NCBI RefSeq assembly: GCF_006491645.1
Contig: NZ_VDCZ01000011.1
Location: 116,559 to 180,558 of the forward strand
Length of the DNA: 64,000 bases
Reading direction: 5' to 3'
DNA from: Flavobacterium profundi
GTDB taxonomy: Bacteria > Bacteroidota > Bacteroidia > Flavobacteriales > Flavobacteriaceae
Shown: in pieces, positions 8,031 through 16,234 of the stretch
How positions within the stretch are numbered: position 1 is the first letter of the stretch
Layout of the letters: the number at the start of each line of letters is the position of its first letter
Notes under the pieces: generated by a model
Database searches by the model: none
The model's input: only the letters and a program-made list of their open reading frames with translations
What the model was told of the DNA's origin: nothing
Position numbers and translations under genes: made by a program

Positions 8031-8510
8031 TTAACTTTTAATTCCAAAGTAAAGTACACAAATTGCATTACTACTATCAACAGTTATGAAACGAAATGGA
8101 GATGTGTTAGTATCTTTAGCCCAACGCAAAGGATTCGTAAATTTCATAAACTGAAATTTCTTGCTTTGATAGCCATTTTTTGTAAGTTGCTCTACTGCTT
8201 CTAAAAAATGTTCCCTATCAAACTGAACATAAATCATTTTAAGCATTTCTGTTTCTTCACAAAAATAGAACCTCATAAAGTCTGCTTTTTCATCTGAACC
8301 TTCTGGCTTTATGAAGTTTTTGTTGTAGACGCTTTCAAAATTTCCAGCAAACTCATAATTAAAACTTTTCATCAATTCTGCTACATTATAATACGTAATT
8401 TCACTAATTATTCCTGTAGCTATTTCTAGTTTTCCATTAAAAGCTTCTTGCGCTTGAAATTGCATTTGAAAACTTAGAAATAATGTGGTAATAAGTAATT
8501 TTTTTCTCAT
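8031..8510 (-). CDS. Hypothetical secreted protein (159 aa)
   Basis: A cleavable signal peptide is clear (KKLLITTLFLSF, then QFQAQEA with an Ala-x-Ala-like site near residue 20). The mature domain of about 138 residues has mixed alpha/beta character, ending in a strand (SSNAICVLYFGIKS). I do not recognise the family. It is preceded by the PAS-LuxR regulator gene (68-base gap, same strand) and followed by a strong hairpin terminator, so it may form a short unit with that regulator. A 64-codon minus frame overlapping its 3' end was judged spurious. Confidence 0.7.
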   Translation of the reverse strand: MRKKLLITTLFLSFQMQFQAQEAFNGKLEIATGIISEITYYNVAELMKSFNYEFAGNFESVYNKNFIKPEGSDEKADFMRFYFCEETEMLKMIYVQFDREHFLEAVEQLTKNGYQSKKFQFMKFTNPLRWAKDTNTSPFRFITVDSSNAICVLYFGIKS

Positions 8511-8578
8511 ATTGAATCATTTTATATTTAAATGTAAGTTTCAATAATCTGAAAAACAATACCCACAAGTGATGATTT

Positions 8579-9238
8579 TTATATTAAACGAAAAGCGCTG
8601 GCATATTTATGAAGTTCAATAGTCGTTTCTGCTTTTAACTTTTCCTTTATTTTTTTACGATGTGTTTTTGCTGTATTTATAGAAATAAATAGAGTTTTCG
8701 CAATTTCATCATTGGTTTTACCTAATGCTAAAAGTTTTAAAACTTGTTTTTCTCTTTCGCTAATTAAAGAAAATTTATGAAGACTTTCCTTCAAAAATAG
8801 ATGCTCTTCCATCAATTTATCCAAACGATTCACTACGCTGGTTAATTCACTAACGGGTTGTGCTAATGTTAAAACTAAAGAAGGCAATCCATTTTCTTGA
8901 AGTATTATTTTATTAACTGATAAATACCAAACCCAAGGTTCGTTATTATTTTTTCTCACTTGTTGAAAATAGGTAAGCGTTGTAGAAATATCATTTTTGG
9001 CTATAAACTGCAAATAATCCAAATAATTTCTTCCTGCTTCCTCTTCATTGAAATATTTATAATAATACGTACTCCCTAATTTTTCAAGCTCTTCAAGGGT
9101 AATTTCAAAATTATCTAAGCCTTTTTGAGACATATAAACGACCTTTCTAGTAGCTACATCGTTGATAATGACAATACCTGGAATAGCATCAGCTACTTTA
9201 TGAATATCTATTATTAATTGTTTTTGAATAGCATTCAT
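8579..9238 (-). CDS. PAS-LuxR family transcriptional regulator
   Basis: 219 aa. Residues about 10-130 are a PAS-type sensor module (IPGIVIINDVATRKVVYMS; NEPWVWYLSVNKI as PAC-like core). Residues about 155-219 are a LuxR/GerE helix-turn-helix: SEREKQVLKLLALGKTNDEI, then TLFISINTAKTHRKKIKEKL as recognition helix. There is no receiver domain. Such single PAS-HTH proteins are common in Flavobacteriia and are probably cytoplasmic sensors; the ligand is unknown. Its promoter, TTG-N19-TATATTTG at 9287-9258, lies in the terminator region of ychF, giving a leader of about 14 bases. Confidence 0.88.
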   Translation of the reverse strand: MNAIQKQLIIDIHKVADAIPGIVIINDVATRKVVYMSQKGLDNFEITLEELEKLGSTYYYKYFNEEEAGRNYLDYLQFIAKNDISTTLTYFQQVRKNNNEPWVWYLSVNKIILQENGLPSLVLTLAQPVSELTSVVNRLDKLMEEHLFLKESLHKFSLISEREKQVLKLLALGKTNDEIAKTLFISINTAKTHRKKIKEKLKAETTIELHKYASAFRLI

Positions 9239-9257
9239 AGTTTTAAGATAATTTTAA

Positions 9258-9287
9258 CAAATATAAAAAACCGCTGTATCACTACAA
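9258..9287 (-). promoter_or_regulatory. Bacteroidota-type promoter of the PAS-LuxR gene
   Basis: Minus-strand TTG (9287-9285), 19 bases, TATATTTG (9265-9258) matches the flavobacterial consensus TTG-N17-23-TAnnTTTG. The predicted start of transcription is about 14 bases before the ATG at 9238. The -33 element and spacer coincide with the ychF terminator hairpin. Confidence 0.7.
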
Positions 9288-9295
9288 CGGTTTTT
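9266..9295. terminator. Terminator after ychF
   Basis: AAAAACCGCTGTA (9266-9278) pairs with TACAACGGTTTTT (9283-9295) with one G-U/A-C type imperfection and a four-base loop. It lies 48 bases beyond the ychF stop. It overlaps the promoter of the next minus-strand gene. Confidence 0.7.
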
Positions 9296-9342
9296 CTATA
9301 TAATTTCTTAAATTATTTTAAATATCGAAATAAATTTAGATT

Positions 9343-10437
9343 TTATACATTAAATCTAAAATGCATTACATCTCCATCTTTTACAATATATTCTTTTCCT
9401 TCTACTCTTAATTTTCCAGCTTCTTTAACTTTAGCTTCAGAACCATAGTTGGAATAATCTTCAAATGAAATAACCTCAGCTCTAATAAATCCTTTTTCAA
9501 AATCTGTATGAATAACTCCAGCAGCTTTAGGAGCTGTATCACCAATTTTTATAGTCCAAGCTCTTACTTCTTTCACTCCTGCTGTAAAATAAGTTTGTAA
9601 ATTTAATAGTTTATAAGCGGCACGTATTAAAACTGCTGAACCTGGTTCCGACAATCCCATATCTTGTAAAAACATTTGACGTTCTTCATAACTTTCTAAT
9701 TCTGTAATATCAGCTTCTGCACCTACAGAAAGAACAATCACCTCTGCATTTTCGTCTTTTACTAACTCTTTTACTTGTTCAACATATTTATTTCCTGAAA
9801 CGGCTGATGCTTCATCCACATTACACACATATAAAACAGGCTTTAAAGTAATCAACTGAAATTCTTCCATTAATTCCGCTTCATCTTGATTTTGAGCCAC
9901 AACAGTACGAGCCGATTTACCTTGTAATAAGGTTTCACGAATACGATCCAATAAGGCTTTTTCTGCTTGAGCTTCTTTATTTCCTGTTTTAGCAGCACGA
10001 TTGGTTTTTTCTAATCTTTTTTCAACTGTTTCAAGATCTTTTAATTGTAATTCAATATCTATTGTTTCTTTATCACGAATCGGATTTACATTTCCGTCAA
10101 CATGCACAATATTATCATTATCAAAACAACGCAATACGTGAATAATAGCATTACACTCTCTAATATTTCCAAGAAATTGATTCCCTAAGCCTTCTCCTTT
10201 ACTTGCTCCTTTTACCAATCCTGCAATATCCACAATATCAACAGTAGCCATTTGTACTCGTTCTGGTTTAACCAACTCTTCTAAACGAACAATTCTTGGA
10301 TCAGGCACATTTACAACACCAATATTAGGTTCAATTGTACAAAATGGGAAGTTTGCACTTTGTGCTTTTGCATTTGATAAACAATTAAAAAGTGTTGATT
10401 TTCCAACATTAGGTAAGCCTACAATTCCTGCTTTCAT
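9343..10437 (-). CDS. ychF: YchF/OLA1-family redox-regulated P-loop ATPase
   Basis: 364 aa, the normal family length. The G domain starts at once: GLPNVGKST (G1), DIAGLVKGASKGEGLGNQFL (G3 and the YchF signature) and CNVDE in place of the NKxD guanine motif, which gives ATP preference. Coiled-coil insertion in the middle; TGS domain at the C-terminus (GVIHTDFEKGFIRAEVISFE, VKDGDVMHFRFNV). Family members associate with the ribosome and are linked to translation and oxidative-stress control. Monocistronic between its own promoter and a terminator. Confidence 0.97.
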   Translation of the reverse strand: MKAGIVGLPNVGKSTLFNCLSNAKAQSANFPFCTIEPNIGVVNVPDPRIVRLEELVKPERVQMATVDIVDIAGLVKGASKGEGLGNQFLGNIRECNAIIHVLRCFDNDNIVHVDGNVNPIRDKETIDIELQLKDLETVEKRLEKTNRAAKTGNKEAQAEKALLDRIRETLLQGKSARTVVAQNQDEAELMEEFQLITLKPVLYVCNVDEASAVSGNKYVEQVKELVKDENAEVIVLSVGAEADITELESYEERQMFLQDMGLSEPGSAVLIRAAYKLLNLQTYFTAGVKEVRAWTIKIGDTAPKAAGVIHTDFEKGFIRAEVISFEDYSNYGSEAKVKEAGKLRVEGKEYIVKDGDVMHFRFNV

Positions 10438-10473
10438 AGTATATTTTTTATAACTAATTCATTTTAAAGTTTG

Positions 10474-10505
10474 CAAATATACTTTAAAAGTTATAAAGTC
10501 TCAAA
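10474..10505 (-). promoter_or_regulatory. Bacteroidota-type promoter of ychF
   Basis: On the minus strand TTTG (10505-10502), 20 bases, TATATTTG (10481-10474), a near-perfect match to the flavobacterial sigma-A consensus. It predicts a leader of about 30 bases to the ATG at 10437. Confidence 0.75.
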
Positions 10506-10602
10506 GTTGCTGTTATTTTAATAATTTATTATTTCAATTACAAAAAAGAATTCCGTTTTTTTTAAACTATATTTACACTTACAAACAAATAAACAGATTT
10601 TT

Positions 10603-13227
10603 ATGAAAAAACTAACATTATTATTAATGTTTACAGGATTTCAATTGCTCTTTTCTCAGAAAGAAATCTCTGGAACTGTAACGGATGAATTTGGCGAACC
10701 TATTATTGGAGTTAACGTGATTGAAAAAAACACTTCGAATGGTGTAGTAACCGATTTTAGTGGTAAGTATAACATTACGGTCAACGAAGGTGCTGTATTA
10801 GTATTTAGCTACATCGGATTCAAAACGACGGAAAAAACGACGGAAAAAACTATTGTCGATGTCATTTTAATGGAAGGACAACAATTACAAGAAGTTCAAA
10901 TTGTAGGTTCTAGAAGTCCCAAAAGAACTGTCACCGAATCGGCTGTAGCTATCGATGTTATTGATGTAAAAGACGTAACTACCCAAAGTGGTAAAATTGA
11001 AATTAATCAATTGCTTCAATATGTAGCACCTTCCTTTAACGCAAATAAACAGTCGGGTTCTGATGGTGCTGACCATGTTGACCCTGCTTCTTTAAGAGGA
11101 TTAGGACCTGATCAAACATTAGTGTTAATCAATGGAAAAAGAAGACACCAATCTTCTTTAATTAATCTTTTTGGAACTCGTGGAAGAGGAAACACAGGAA
11201 CCGATTTAAATGCCATTCCTGCAAATGCAATAAAGAGAATTGAGATTCTTAGAGATGGAGCTTCAGCGCAATATGGTTCCGATGCCATTGCTGGTGTAAT
11301 TAATATTGTATTAAAAGATAATACCGAAGGAGTTTCTGGAAATATTACCTATGGTGCTTACAATACAAACGCACAAGGCGATTTTTTACCTGGAACTGCT
11401 AATACAGAAGGATACCGTTTGGATGAAAACGGGAATGGAAATTCCTTTGGAAAAGACAAAAAACTAGATGGTGAGTCTTTAAAAGTAGCAACTAATTATG
11501 GAGTAAAACTAGGTGAAAAAGGTTTTGCAAATTTTACTTTAGAATATTTAGACAAAAATAAAACCTTACGTCCTGGATACGATTTTAGAAAAGGTTTTGG
11601 TGAAGCCGAAATTAATGGTTTTAATTTTTTTGGAAATATAGCTACCCAACTTTCTGAACGAACAGAATTATACATTTTTGGTGGAAGAAATTATAGAAAT
11701 ACCGACGCGTATGCATTTACTAGAAACGATGGTGAAAGAGTCGTAGAGAGCATTTACCCTGGTGGTTTCACGCCTAGAATTACTTCAGTAATCTTTGACA
11801 CTTCGATTGCAGCTGGAATAAAGACCAAAACCAATAACGGCTGGAATATCGATATTAGTAATACTTTTGGTAAAAACCTTTTTCATTATACTATAAAAGG
11901 AACCCTAAATGCTTCTTTAGAAGAGGCTTCTCCAACTGAGTTTGATGCAGGTGGACATAGTTTAAGCCAAAATACGTTAAACTTCGACTTTTCAAAAAAT
12001 TATGAAGCAATCTTAGAAGGTTTGAACTTTGCTTTTGGAGCAGAATACCGTACAGAGCAATTTAGCATATTTGCGGGGGAAGAAGGTTCTTATGCTACTT
12101 ATGATGTAAACGGACAAGTAGTAACAGATCCTGCGAACCAAACTATTCCAGTGGATCCTATTTCAGGTAATCCAAGACCAGGTGGTTCACAAGGTTTTCC
12201 AGGTTATAGCTTGGCTAATGAATTAGTAAAAGACAGAAGTAACATTTCTTTATATGTTGATTCAGAACTAGATGTTACACAGTCATTTTTAATAAGTGGT
12301 GCCTTACGCTTTGAAAACTATAGTGATTTTGGCTCCACAATAAATGGTAAATTAGCTTCTCGATTGAAACTTACTGATAAAATCAATCTAAGAGGATCAA
12401 TAAGTTCAGGCTTTAGAGCACCTTCTTTAGCGCAAATTTATTATAATTTAAGGTTTACCAATTTTAATTCTTCTGGAGCAACAGAAGTATTATTATCACC
12501 AAATAATAGTCCGGTAACAAGAGCTTTTGGAATTGAAAAATTAAACCAAGAGAAAGCCATAAATAGCTCTTTAGGAGTAACAGCTAATTTTGGTGATTTC
12601 ACCACCACAATTGATGGTTACCTTATTAATGTAAAAGACCGCATCATTTTAACTGGTTATTTTGATGCTTCAGCTTTAAATATTGGAGTTTCTGAAGCGC
12701 AGTTTTTTGCCAATGGGGTAGATACAAAAACATTAGGCTTGGATTTAGTTGTTGCTTGGAAAAAAAATATAGGCAATGCTTTTTATACGGCAACATTAGT
12801 AGGTAATATAAATGACATGAAAATTGATCGTGTTAACAATGGCTCTTTAGACGAAGAAACTTTTTTTGGTAAGAGAGAAAAAGCGTTTCTACTAGCTTCA
12901 GCTCCTTCCAACAAGTTTGCATTAAATCTAACCTATAAAAAAAATAAATTTGACAGTGGACTCGCTTTTACTCGTTTTAGCAAAGTAGTTTTAGTAGATT
13001 ACTCAAATGAAGATGATGTGTATGATGCAAAAATTGTTACAGATGTTACATTAGGATATCAATTTACAAAAAACTTAAAATTATCAATTGGTAGCAATAA
13101 CTTATTAAACGTATACCCAGATAAGCAAGATGAAATTGGAGACACGGAAGCTGGAGGGTATTGGGATTCTGTACAAATGGGTTTTAGTGGCGCTTATTAT
13201 TATGCAAGATTAGGTTTTGATTTTTAA
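10603..13227 (+). CDS. TonB-dependent outer-membrane receptor
   Basis: 874 aa. Signal peptide (KKLTLLLMFTGFQLLFS), then a carboxypeptidase-like regulatory beta domain at about residues 20-95 (ISGTVTDEFGEPIIGVNV), a plug domain at about 115-240 (LRGLGPDQTLVLINGKRRH, IEILRDGASAQYGSDAIAGV) and a 22-strand-type beta barrel ending YYARLGFDF with C-terminal Phe. It takes up a substrate across the outer membrane using TonB energy; the substrate cannot be told from sequence. No SusD-like partner follows, so it is not a SusCD glycan pair. Residues about 83-90 contain a small 12-base tandem duplication (TEKTTEKT). Confidence 0.93.
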   Translation: MKKLTLLLMFTGFQLLFSQKEISGTVTDEFGEPIIGVNVIEKNTSNGVVTDFSGKYNITVNEGAVLVFSYIGFKTTEKTTEKTIVDVILMEGQQLQEVQIVGSRSPKRTVTESAVAIDVIDVKDVTTQSGKIEINQLLQYVAPSFNANKQSGSDGADHVDPASLRGLGPDQTLVLINGKRRHQSSLINLFGTRGRGNTGTDLNAIPANAIKRIEILRDGASAQYGSDAIAGVINIVLKDNTEGVSGNITYGAYNTNAQGDFLPGTANTEGYRLDENGNGNSFGKDKKLDGESLKVATNYGVKLGEKGFANFTLEYLDKNKTLRPGYDFRKGFGEAEINGFNFFGNIATQLSERTELYIFGGRNYRNTDAYAFTRNDGERVVESIYPGGFTPRITSVIFDTSIAAGIKTKTNNGWNIDISNTFGKNLFHYTIKGTLNASLEEASPTEFDAGGHSLSQNTLNFDFSKNYEAILEGLNFAFGAEYRTEQFSIFAGEEGSYATYDVNGQVVTDPANQTIPVDPISGNPRPGGSQGFPGYSLANELVKDRSNISLYVDSELDVTQSFLISGALRFENYSDFGSTINGKLASRLKLTDKINLRGSISSGFRAPSLAQIYYNLRFTNFNSSGATEVLLSPNNSPVTRAFGIEKLNQEKAINSSLGVTANFGDFTTTIDGYLINVKDRIILTGYFDASALNIGVSEAQFFANGVDTKTLGLDLVVAWKKNIGNAFYTATLVGNINDMKIDRVNNGSLDEETFFGKREKAFLLASAPSNKFALNLTYKKNKFDSGLAFTRFSKVVLVDYSNEDDVYDAKIVTDVTLGYQFTKNLKLSIGSNNLLNVYPDKQDEIGDTEAGGYWDSVQMGFSGAYYYARLGFDF

Positions 13228-13248
13228 AAACCTTTTCCATAACTATTT

Positions 13249-13281
13249 AAAAGGTTACTTCATAGAAGTAACCTTTTTTGT
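13249..13281 (+). terminator. Rho-independent terminator of the TonB receptor gene
   Basis: AAAAGGTTACTTC (13249-13261) and GAAGTAACCTTTT (13265-13277) form a 13-base perfect stem with a three-base loop and a T run, 21 bases after the stop codon. Confidence 0.85.
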
Positions 13282-13364
13282 TACATATAAGAAATATAGT
13301 AGCAATCTAATAATTATATAAAAAGGAAAAAAAATGATGTAACACAGTTAGCATGAGTTCATAG

Positions 13365-13372
13365 TAGCTTTG
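13365..13372 (+). promoter_or_regulatory. -7 box (TAGCTTTG) of the 13398 gene
   Basis: TAGCTTTG matches TAnnTTTG exactly, 25 bases before the ATG at 13398. A canonical TTG at the right distance is not present, so only half of the promoter is supported. Confidence 0.5.
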
Positions 13373-13397
13373 TACCATAACATTAAAAAATGAAATC

Positions 13398-13937
13398 ATG
13401 AAAAATCTATTTTTAACATCGGTATTTTTAGTAGCCACTTTATCGATATCGGCTCAAAATAAAAACGTGCAAAAGGAAACGGAAACAGTAGTAACTACTG
13501 TAAAAGATTCGAAAGGAGAAAAGAAAATTGTAAAAACTGTTGAAACAAAAGAAGTTCAAAATGTAGAACTTGAAATGTCAGAACAAAAAGGAATTAACAT
13601 TCCAATGAAAGAGGAAGCTAAAGTAGATGTTACCAAAACTACTAAAGTAAAAGTTGACGGAGAAACTAAATATGTAGATGTTGATCGCTCTGCTTATTAC
13701 AACAGTGAAAATGGAAAAAAATACCAAATTATTCAAAAAGGTAATGGATATACAATGCTAAATCCTTCTCAAAATGAAGCCGGTGTTTTAAGAAAAACTT
13801 CTAACAACAATTATATTTACAGAAGCGATGATAGAGTATCTTTTGGGTATTTTGACGCAGATGGCAATCTAATTTTAGAAACTTTTGATTACAAAAATGA
13901 TAAAATTACGATGGAAAAATTTGTGGTTCAAAGATAA
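13398..13937 (+). CDS. Hypothetical secreted protein (179 aa)
   Basis: Signal peptide KNLFLTSVFLVATLSISAQ with cleavage after Ala-Gln near residue 20. The mature N-terminal half is Lys/Glu/Val/Thr-rich low complexity (KETETVVTTVKDSKGEKKIV). The C-terminal half is beta-like: YYNSENGKKYQIIQKGNGYT and SFGYFDADGNLILETFDY. I recognise no catalytic motif. Similar small periplasmic proteins occur in flavobacteria without known function. Monocistronic, with its own -7 box and a terminator. Confidence 0.75.
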   Translation: MKNLFLTSVFLVATLSISAQNKNVQKETETVVTTVKDSKGEKKIVKTVETKEVQNVELEMSEQKGINIPMKEEAKVDVTKTTKVKVDGETKYVDVDRSAYYNSENGKKYQIIQKGNGYTMLNPSQNEAGVLRKTSNNNYIYRSDDRVSFGYFDADGNLILETFDYKNDKITMEKFVVQR

Positions 13938-13954
13938 AATTGAATCCATAGAAT

Positions 13955-13986
13955 AAAAAAAGCGAATCGTTTGATTCGCTTTTTTT
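13955..13986. terminator. Bidirectional terminator
   Basis: AAAAAAAGCGAATC (13955-13968) pairs with GATTCGCTTTTTTT (13973-13986) around loop GTTT. It separates the convergent genes ending at 13937 (plus) and 13985 (minus) and overlaps the stop codon of the latter. Confidence 0.88.
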
Positions 13987-15166
13987 ATTGTGTCTCTTCG
14001 TATGCTCCAGTTAAACCATCAATAAAGTCTTGTTCTTCTTGGGTTAAAACCAAACCAGAGTCGATATTCCAAAAATCAGTAAGAATAGTATTAGAACGAT
14101 TTAACAAGGTTTTATCTTTAAAAACTTGTTTTGCATCATAAGTGAACAATCGTTTTGTAAATTTATTGGTTACAAAATAATTTCTCACTTCTGTTTTTAT
14201 CATTTCTTTATCTTGTTTCGCTAAAAAACCAATTTCTTCTTTGGCATAAACCAAATAATACTCTTCATTTCCTTTTACTCTGTAAGTCATTTTAAAGGCA
14301 GACTTATAAACATTTTTCTTCCCAGAAATACTATAATCAGCATATTGCTCAGCTCTTTCAGGTTCAATAAAATTATCTATTTCTATAATAATTCTTTTGG
14401 TATGATCGTATAAAATAGTATAGTGAAACAAATATCCTTTAGCTTCTTCCAAAGGTTTTATAATTAACTGATAATAATTTTCATTTTCTGGATATGACTT
14501 AATTTGAAAATCATATATTTTTTTTACTTTATTATCCAGAACCTCATCTAGATATTTAAACTGGTAATAATTCTCCATTAAATTATTCAAATTATACCCA
14601 TAAATATCTTTATCTGTTTTTTCATTAAGAATTCCCAAAACCCTATTTTGCTCGACTAAAATATCGGTTTTAATAGACGATTTATCTTTTAAAATTTGAA
14701 AATTAACCAAGCCATCATTATATAAAATATTAGCATCGTTCTTCTTAAAAAATTCTCTAATATAAACTCTCAAATTAGAGGGAACTGACAATTTCTCTTT
14801 CGAATTATCTACAATTTTCTTTAAAATATCTTGGGGATGATCTTTAGTTAAAATAATTTCGGGTAATTTATTTACCGTATTCTCCAAATAAATAACATTC
14901 TCTTCCTCATTAAGCGTAATAGACTTTACAATAAATTTTTTATAAGAGGAATGACTCACTTCTAAATAAGAAGGCCGTTTTAATAAAATTTTTACCATTC
15001 CATCTGCATTCGAAATAAAACTTTCCTTTGTACGAAGAATGGTAAGCGTAACTTCATCTACTGGAAGTTGACTCTCTATATCTCTAAATACAATGGTGAT
15101 TTCTTTCTCTTGAGAAAAAGATTTTAGACAGCATATAATCAAAAAAAGAAAATAAATTCTTCTCAT
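13985..15166 (-). CDS. Secreted protein with carboxypeptidase-like regulatory N-terminal domain
   Basis: 393 aa from the ATG at 15166 (MRRIYFLFLIICCLKSFSQ is a good signal peptide; an in-frame ATG at 15187 would only lengthen it and lies over the promoter). Residues about 20-100 form a CarboxypepD_reg-like beta sandwich (VFRDIESQLPVDEVTLTIL, VSHSSYKKFIVKS). The remaining 290 residues are of the kind found in flavobacterial envelope proteins that pair this domain with an unnamed beta-rich region (YQFKYLDEVLDNKVKKIYDF, LIIKPLEEAKGYLFHYTILY). Function unknown, probably periplasmic or outer-membrane associated. Confidence 0.8.
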   Translation of the reverse strand: MRRIYFLFLIICCLKSFSQEKEITIVFRDIESQLPVDEVTLTILRTKESFISNADGMVKILLKRPSYLEVSHSSYKKFIVKSITLNEEENVIYLENTVNKLPEIILTKDHPQDILKKIVDNSKEKLSVPSNLRVYIREFFKKNDANILYNDGLVNFQILKDKSSIKTDILVEQNRVLGILNEKTDKDIYGYNLNNLMENYYQFKYLDEVLDNKVKKIYDFQIKSYPENENYYQLIIKPLEEAKGYLFHYTILYDHTKRIIIEIDNFIEPERAEQYADYSISGKKNVYKSAFKMTYRVKGNEEYYLVYAKEEIGFLAKQDKEMIKTEVRNYFVTNKFTKRLFTYDAKQVFKDKTLLNRSNTILTDFWNIDSGLVLTQEEQDFIDGLTGAYEETQ

Positions 15167-15184
15167 CGGCAATAACAATTTTAA

Positions 15185-15213
15185 CAAAAATAGGAATATT
15201 TAAATAAACGCAA
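15185..15213 (-). promoter_or_regulatory. Bacteroidota-type promoter of the 13985-15166 gene
   Basis: Minus-strand TTG (15213-15211), 18 bases, TATTTTTG (15192-15185). It fits the consensus and sits just before the ATG at 15166, supporting that start over 15187, which would be inside the promoter. Confidence 0.65.
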
Positions 15214-15319
15214 GCTTTTTAAATCTAAAAACAACATTTTCTGCTTTTTAGTATACAGCAATTAAACTTTGAATTCAAATTAATTTTTAAAGTTATTATA
15301 CAAAATATTTTATCAAACA

Positions 15320-15769
15320 TCATTTAAAAAAAACCTTAATAGTTCCTGTCATAATTAATAACAGTAATCCAATTAATATTAAATCAGGGATTTGTAACCA
15401 ATAATAAAATAATTTATTTATTTTCACTTTATAACAATTATTAGTATCTACAAACAACTCAACCTTATCTCCTGCATTTAAGGAATTAAATACAATTTCT
15501 CCTCCTTCACTAAATTCCATTTTTTTATCTCCACAATAAAACGCTATGACTGGTAAATATTTATCTACATATTTACATCCTCCACCTCTTGACGAACATT
15601 TTTTTAAGGTAATTTTTTCAATTGCTATTACTTTTCCTTGAATTAAATTAAAGTCTTTTATTTTTATATATTTATACAAGGAAAAAAGAAAAAAAACTAG
15701 AAAATAACCTATTAGGAATTTTCTTCTAAAAAAGAAAAACTCCTCATGAGAGGAGCTTCTTTTATTCAT
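15320..15769 (-). CDS. DUF3592-like membrane protein
   Basis: Two membrane helices (about residues 18-35, [17 protein letters not shown], and 125-146, [20 protein letters not shown]) enclose an extracytoplasmic beta domain of about 90 residues with a cysteine-rich loop (CSSRGGGC) and GDKVELFVD, the DUF3592 arrangement. Function unknown. The only ATG (15769) overlaps the ferredoxin stop by eight bases, and its first codons contain a terminator-like hairpin, so either expression depends on read-through or the true start is a non-ATG codon further in. Confidence 0.65.
   Translation of the reverse strand: MNKRSSSHEEFFFFRRKFLIGYFLVFFLFSLYKYIKIKDFNLIQGKVIAIEKITLKKCSSRGGGCKYVDKYLPVIAFYCGDKKMEFSEGGEIVFNSLNAGDKVELFVDTNNCYKVKINKLFYYWLQIPDLILIGLLLLIMTGTIKVFFK
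15727..15756 (-). terminator. Terminator of the ferredoxin gene, inside the next gene's 5' end
   Basis: On the minus strand CTCCTC-TCAT-GAGGAG is followed by TTTTTCTTTTTT, beginning six bases after the ferredoxin stop. The stem is short (six pairs plus a G-U) but GC-rich. It covers codons about 5-15 of the DUF3592 reading frame. Confidence 0.6.
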
Positions 15770-16112
15770 TATGTAGAAAAGATTGCCTATTTAACAAGGT
15801 TTCTTCCGATTCTACGTAGTCTTCATCAGGCACACAACAATCTACTGGACATACTGCCGCACATTGTGGTTCTTCATGAAATCCTTTACATTCCGTACAT
15901 TTACTTGGAACAATATAATATACATCATCCGATAATGGAATTTGAGCCGCATCTGCATCAACTTCAGTTCCATCCGGTAAAATTATTTTACCTGATAATT
16001 TAGTACCATCTTTATATCTCCAATCATCTGCACCTTCATATATAGCTGTATTTGGGCATTCTGGTTCGCATGCTCCACAATTAATACACTCGTCTGTTAT
16101 TTTTATTGCCAT
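15762..16112 (-). CDS. 4Fe-4S dicluster ferredoxin
   Basis: 116 aa with two cysteine clusters, [12 protein letters not shown] (residues 10-21) and [21 protein letters not shown], enough for two [4Fe-4S] clusters. The insertion between them (about 50 residues, [20 protein letters not shown]) is typical of the flavobacterial form. A soluble, low-potential electron carrier; the partner enzyme is not indicated by neighbours. Divergent from the acyl-CoA reductase gene, with which it shares a 122-base control region containing a direct repeat. Confidence 0.93.
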   Translation of the reverse strand: MAIKITDECINCGACEPECPNTAIYEGADDWRYKDGTKLSGKIILPDGTEVDADAAQIPLSDDVYYIVPSKCTECKGFHEEPQCAAVCPVDCCVPDEDYVESEETLLNRQSFLHNE

Positions 16113-16160
16113 ATTTTTAAAACTTAAAAGTTAGTAACCTACAGTAGAAGTTTTTATAAA

Positions 16161-16195
16161 TCTAACTAAATAGTCTAACTAAATCATTATTTTTG
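16161..16195. promoter_or_regulatory. 13-base-period direct repeat and -7 box between ferredoxin and acyl-CoA reductase
   Basis: TCTAACTAAAT occurs at 16161-16171 and 16174-16184 (13-base period). TATTTTTG at 16188-16195 follows at once, a plus-strand TAnnTTTG match 40 bases before the ATG at 16235. The repeat therefore occupies the -33 region where a TTG is missing, which suggests an activator site. Confidence 0.5.
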
Positions 16196-16234
16196 TGCAA
16201 AAATACAACGTAAACCCTTAAAAGCAAAAAACAA

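Noticed and set aside
7886..8080. Minus-strand open frame of 64 codons between 7824 and 8510
   Set aside because: It overlaps the end of the 8031-8510 gene and reads through a clear terminator; no motif or signal.
10820..10860. Frame-neutral 12-base tandem duplication in the TonB receptor (TEKTTEKT)
   Set aside because: A small in-frame slippage in a linker loop; no reason to think it has a function.
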